From positions 3,534,001 through 3,598,000 of the forward strand of contig NZ_CP017183.1 in NCBI RefSeq assembly GCF_001729785.1: a stretch of DNA of 64,000 bases. Reading direction: 5' to 3'. Origin of the DNA: Enterobacter hormaechei subsp. xiangfangensis (GTDB taxonomy: Bacteria; Pseudomonadota; Gammaproteobacteria; Enterobacterales; Enterobacteriaceae). The position numbers and the translations under genes were made by a program. Shown piece by piece: positions 62,291 to 64,000 of this stretch (position 1 is the stretch's first letter; the number at the start of each line of letters is the position of its first letter). The notes below the pieces were generated by a model, which saw nothing but the letters and a program-made list of their open reading frames with translations, did not search any database and was not told the origin of the DNA.

Positions 62291-63835
62291 TCAGGCCTGC
62301 TTCGCCAGAAACGCCTCAAACGACTCCGTATCCGCCGCTTCGACCTCTTTCTGACGCACAACGGACGCATCGCGCTCTGCCACAAAATCCGCTTCGCTCA
62401 GGATCTCTAACGGCTCCTGCATCAGCATCTCACGGTACTCCGCTGAGAGTGAACGCCCTGTGCCACCAATTCCCTGCTCAATCATAGAACGCAGAATACG
62501 TGCTGAGAATGTCAGTTCCGGGTTATCAAAGCTTTCAACCAGTTCGTCGCAGACCTTCTGGTAAGCTTCGCCGCCGTACACGCTATCCAGCGTCTGGGCT
62601 ACGCGCTTCAGGTCATGGAACAGATCCTTCCCTACCTTAGACAGTGGGAACTGAGCCGTTTCACAGCCAATACCTAACGTCAGGCCCGGCTTGCGCCCTT
62701 CCAGAATCACGCGATTCCAGTTGGCACGGGTACACAGCAGTTCGTCGGAACTCATTTCCGGCGCATCCGCCAGTACGCACCAGACCATAAACAGGTCAAG
62801 GAAACGAACCTGCTGCTCGTCAACGCCAATCGGTGAGAACGGGTTGATATCCAGCGAGCGCACTTCAATGTATTCGATCCCGCCGCGCTGTAGCGCATCC
62901 GACGGCGTTTCACCGCTGCGCGTCACGCGCTTCGGACGAATCGGCGCATACAGTTCATTTTCAATCTGCAACACGTTGGTGTTAATTTGCAGGCGTTTGC
63001 CGTCTTTTTCGAGGCCGATTTTTTCGTACTCTTCCGACGGGGTTTTTATCGCCCGCTTCAAGCCTGCCACATATTCGTGCAGATCGTTAAACGTAATTCC
63101 GAGATTGCTTTGCGATTTATTGGTATAGCCAAGGTCGCTCAGGCGCAGGGAGGTCGCGTATGGCAGGTAATACATGCCACATTCGGTCTTCTCGAACGGT
63201 AGCGTGGTCGGTTTCCCTTGCAGGAACGATGAACAGATAGCCGGGGACGCGCCGAACAGATACGGAATAACCCAGCCAAAACGGTAGTAGTTGCGGATCA
63301 GGCGGAAGTAGCCCGCGGAGATCGCTTCTTTATCCGTTTCACCGCACTTCGCCTGCCAGAACGCCATCGGCAGAGAAAAGTTGTAGTGCACGCCAGAGAT
63401 CGTCTGCATCAATGCGCCGTAGCGGTTTTTCAGTCCTTCGCGATACAGCGTTTTCAGCCGACCAATATTCGAGGTGCCGTACTGCGCCAGCTCGATATCC
63501 TGCCCCTGCTCGATATAGCACGGCATGCTGAGCGGCCACATACGCTCGTCGCCGAGGTTGCGGGCGGTGAAGCGATGCACGTCGCGCATGATCGTCAGCA
63601 TATGATCAATATCACCGTCTACTGGCGTGATGAACTCCAGCAGCGCTTCGGCGAAATCGGTTGTGATCCATTTATGTGTCAGCGCCGAGCCTAACGCCTT
63701 CGGGTGTCCCGTAGTCGCTAAGCTACCATCCGCATTTACGCGCAGCGTTTCGCGCTCAAGCCCACGCTGAATCCCCTTCAGTGCCTGAGGGTGATTTTCC
63801 AGCCAGGCCAGCGCCTGTGATACGTCCGGGATCAA
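62291..63835 (-). CDS. gshA: GshA, glutamate-cysteine ligase
   Basis: A 514-residue enzyme joining glutamate and cysteine with ATP, the first step to glutathione. It matches E. coli GshA closely ([33 protein letters not shown]) but is four residues shorter, around [12 protein letters not shown]. The start is TTG 63835, after GGGAGG, as in E. coli, which may keep its level low. It is 83 bases after yqaA. Confidence 0.96.
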   Translation of the reverse strand: MIPDVSQALAWLENHPQALKGIQRGLERETLRVNADGSLATTGHPKALGSALTHKWITTDFAEALLEFITPVDGDIDHMLTIMRDVHRFTARNLGDERMWPLSMPCYIEQGQDIELAQYGTSNIGRLKTLYREGLKNRYGALMQTISGVHYNFSLPMAFWQAKCGETDKEAISAGYFRLIRNYYRFGWVIPYLFGASPAICSSFLQGKPTTLPFEKTECGMYYLPYATSLRLSDLGYTNKSQSNLGITFNDLHEYVAGLKRAIKTPSEEYEKIGLEKDGKRLQINTNVLQIENELYAPIRPKRVTRSGETPSDALQRGGIEYIEVRSLDINPFSPIGVDEQQVRFLDLFMVWCVLADAPEMSSDELLCTRANWNRVILEGRKPGLTLGIGCETAQFPLSKVGKDLFHDLKRVAQTLDSVYGGEAYQKVCDELVESFDNPELTFSARILRSMIEQGIGGTGRSLSAEYREMLMQEPLEILSEADFVAERDASVVRQKEVEAADTESFEAFLAKQA

Positions 63836-63918
63836 TTTGACCTCCCGCCTGTCAAAAAATTGTCACTCAGCATAATTGTAATGGTTGACGATTGAAGGTC
63901 GCGAATTCATTCCACCAA

Positions 63919-64000
63919 TTAGTGCCACCACGTCATACCCTGTAGTGTTACCCATGCCAGTAAAACATAGCGTAACGCCTTGCCAAGGCACAAAAAAAAG
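63919..64000 (-). CDS. yqaA: YqaA, C-terminal end (partial, runs off the right edge)
   Basis: The last 26 residues, FFLCLGKALRYVLL and on to MTWWH, match the end of E. coli YqaA, a DedA-like (SNARE-associated family) inner-membrane protein, in its normal place before gshA. TAA at 63921-63919. The rest lies beyond the window. Confidence 0.85.
   Translation of the reverse strand, partial: FFLCLGKALRYVLLAWVTLQGMTWWH

Overview
The window looks like chromosomal DNA from an Enterobacteriaceae species close to Enterobacter (Lelliottia or Leclercia would also fit). The right half, from about 42.9 kb to the end, is colinear with the Escherichia coli yqaE-ygaP-stpA-alaE-ygaC-ygaM-nrdHIEF-proVWX-ygaY-mprA-emrAB-luxS-micA-gshA-yqaA segment. 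Protein lengths and sequences there are nearly those of E. coli. Compared with E. coli K-12, ygaV and ygaZH are missing, ygaY is intact, and a short DUF2158 gene, a type-II 2-isopropylmalate synthase and an AraC regulator are added. I saw no tRNA, rRNA, CRISPR array, insertion sequence or prophage gene.

The left 43 kb is accessory. It opens with the tail of an unidentified gene and a soluble hybrid sensor kinase, which overlaps a secreted family-2 glycoside hydrolase. Next comes a scar in which the 3' ends of a LysR gene and a short-chain dehydrogenase (SDR) gene are joined back to back, beside an intact SDR/LysR divergent pair. After an AT-rich non-coding stretch comes a type I secretion locus: a 3,807-residue BapA-like adhesin of about 28 Ig-like units, then its TolC-like outer-membrane protein, LapB/HlyB-type ABC exporter and HlyD-type adaptor. 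A HigBA toxin-antitoxin pair, an aminotransferase, and a second LysR/SDR pair follow.

From 29.0 to 34.1 kb a tightly packed operon encodes an MFS carrier, an SDR and the two halves of a split transketolase, with a divergent GcvA-like LysR gene. This looks like a carbon-source pathway whose substrate I cannot name. From 34.1 to 43.0 kb lies a yah cluster (yahJ, yahI, an NCS2-type permease, yahG, yahF, yahD, divergent yahB). It pairs a FdrA/DUF1116-type transcarbamylase with a carbamate kinase and an exported amidohydrolase, which suggests uptake and breakdown of a nitrogen compound to carbamoyl phosphate and ATP. The DUF2877 gene (yahE) found in E. coli is absent.

The backbone genes cover aerobic class Ib ribonucleotide reduction (nrdHIEF, with two NrdR-like boxes upstream), osmoprotectant uptake (proVWX), multidrug efflux (mprA-emrAB), AI-2 synthesis (luxS), the sigma-E sRNA MicA, and the first step of glutathione synthesis (gshA). 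REP elements and a CCCTCTCCC/GGGAGAGGG palindrome family occur in several spacers. One palindrome lies within the reading frame at the 3' end of the permease gene.
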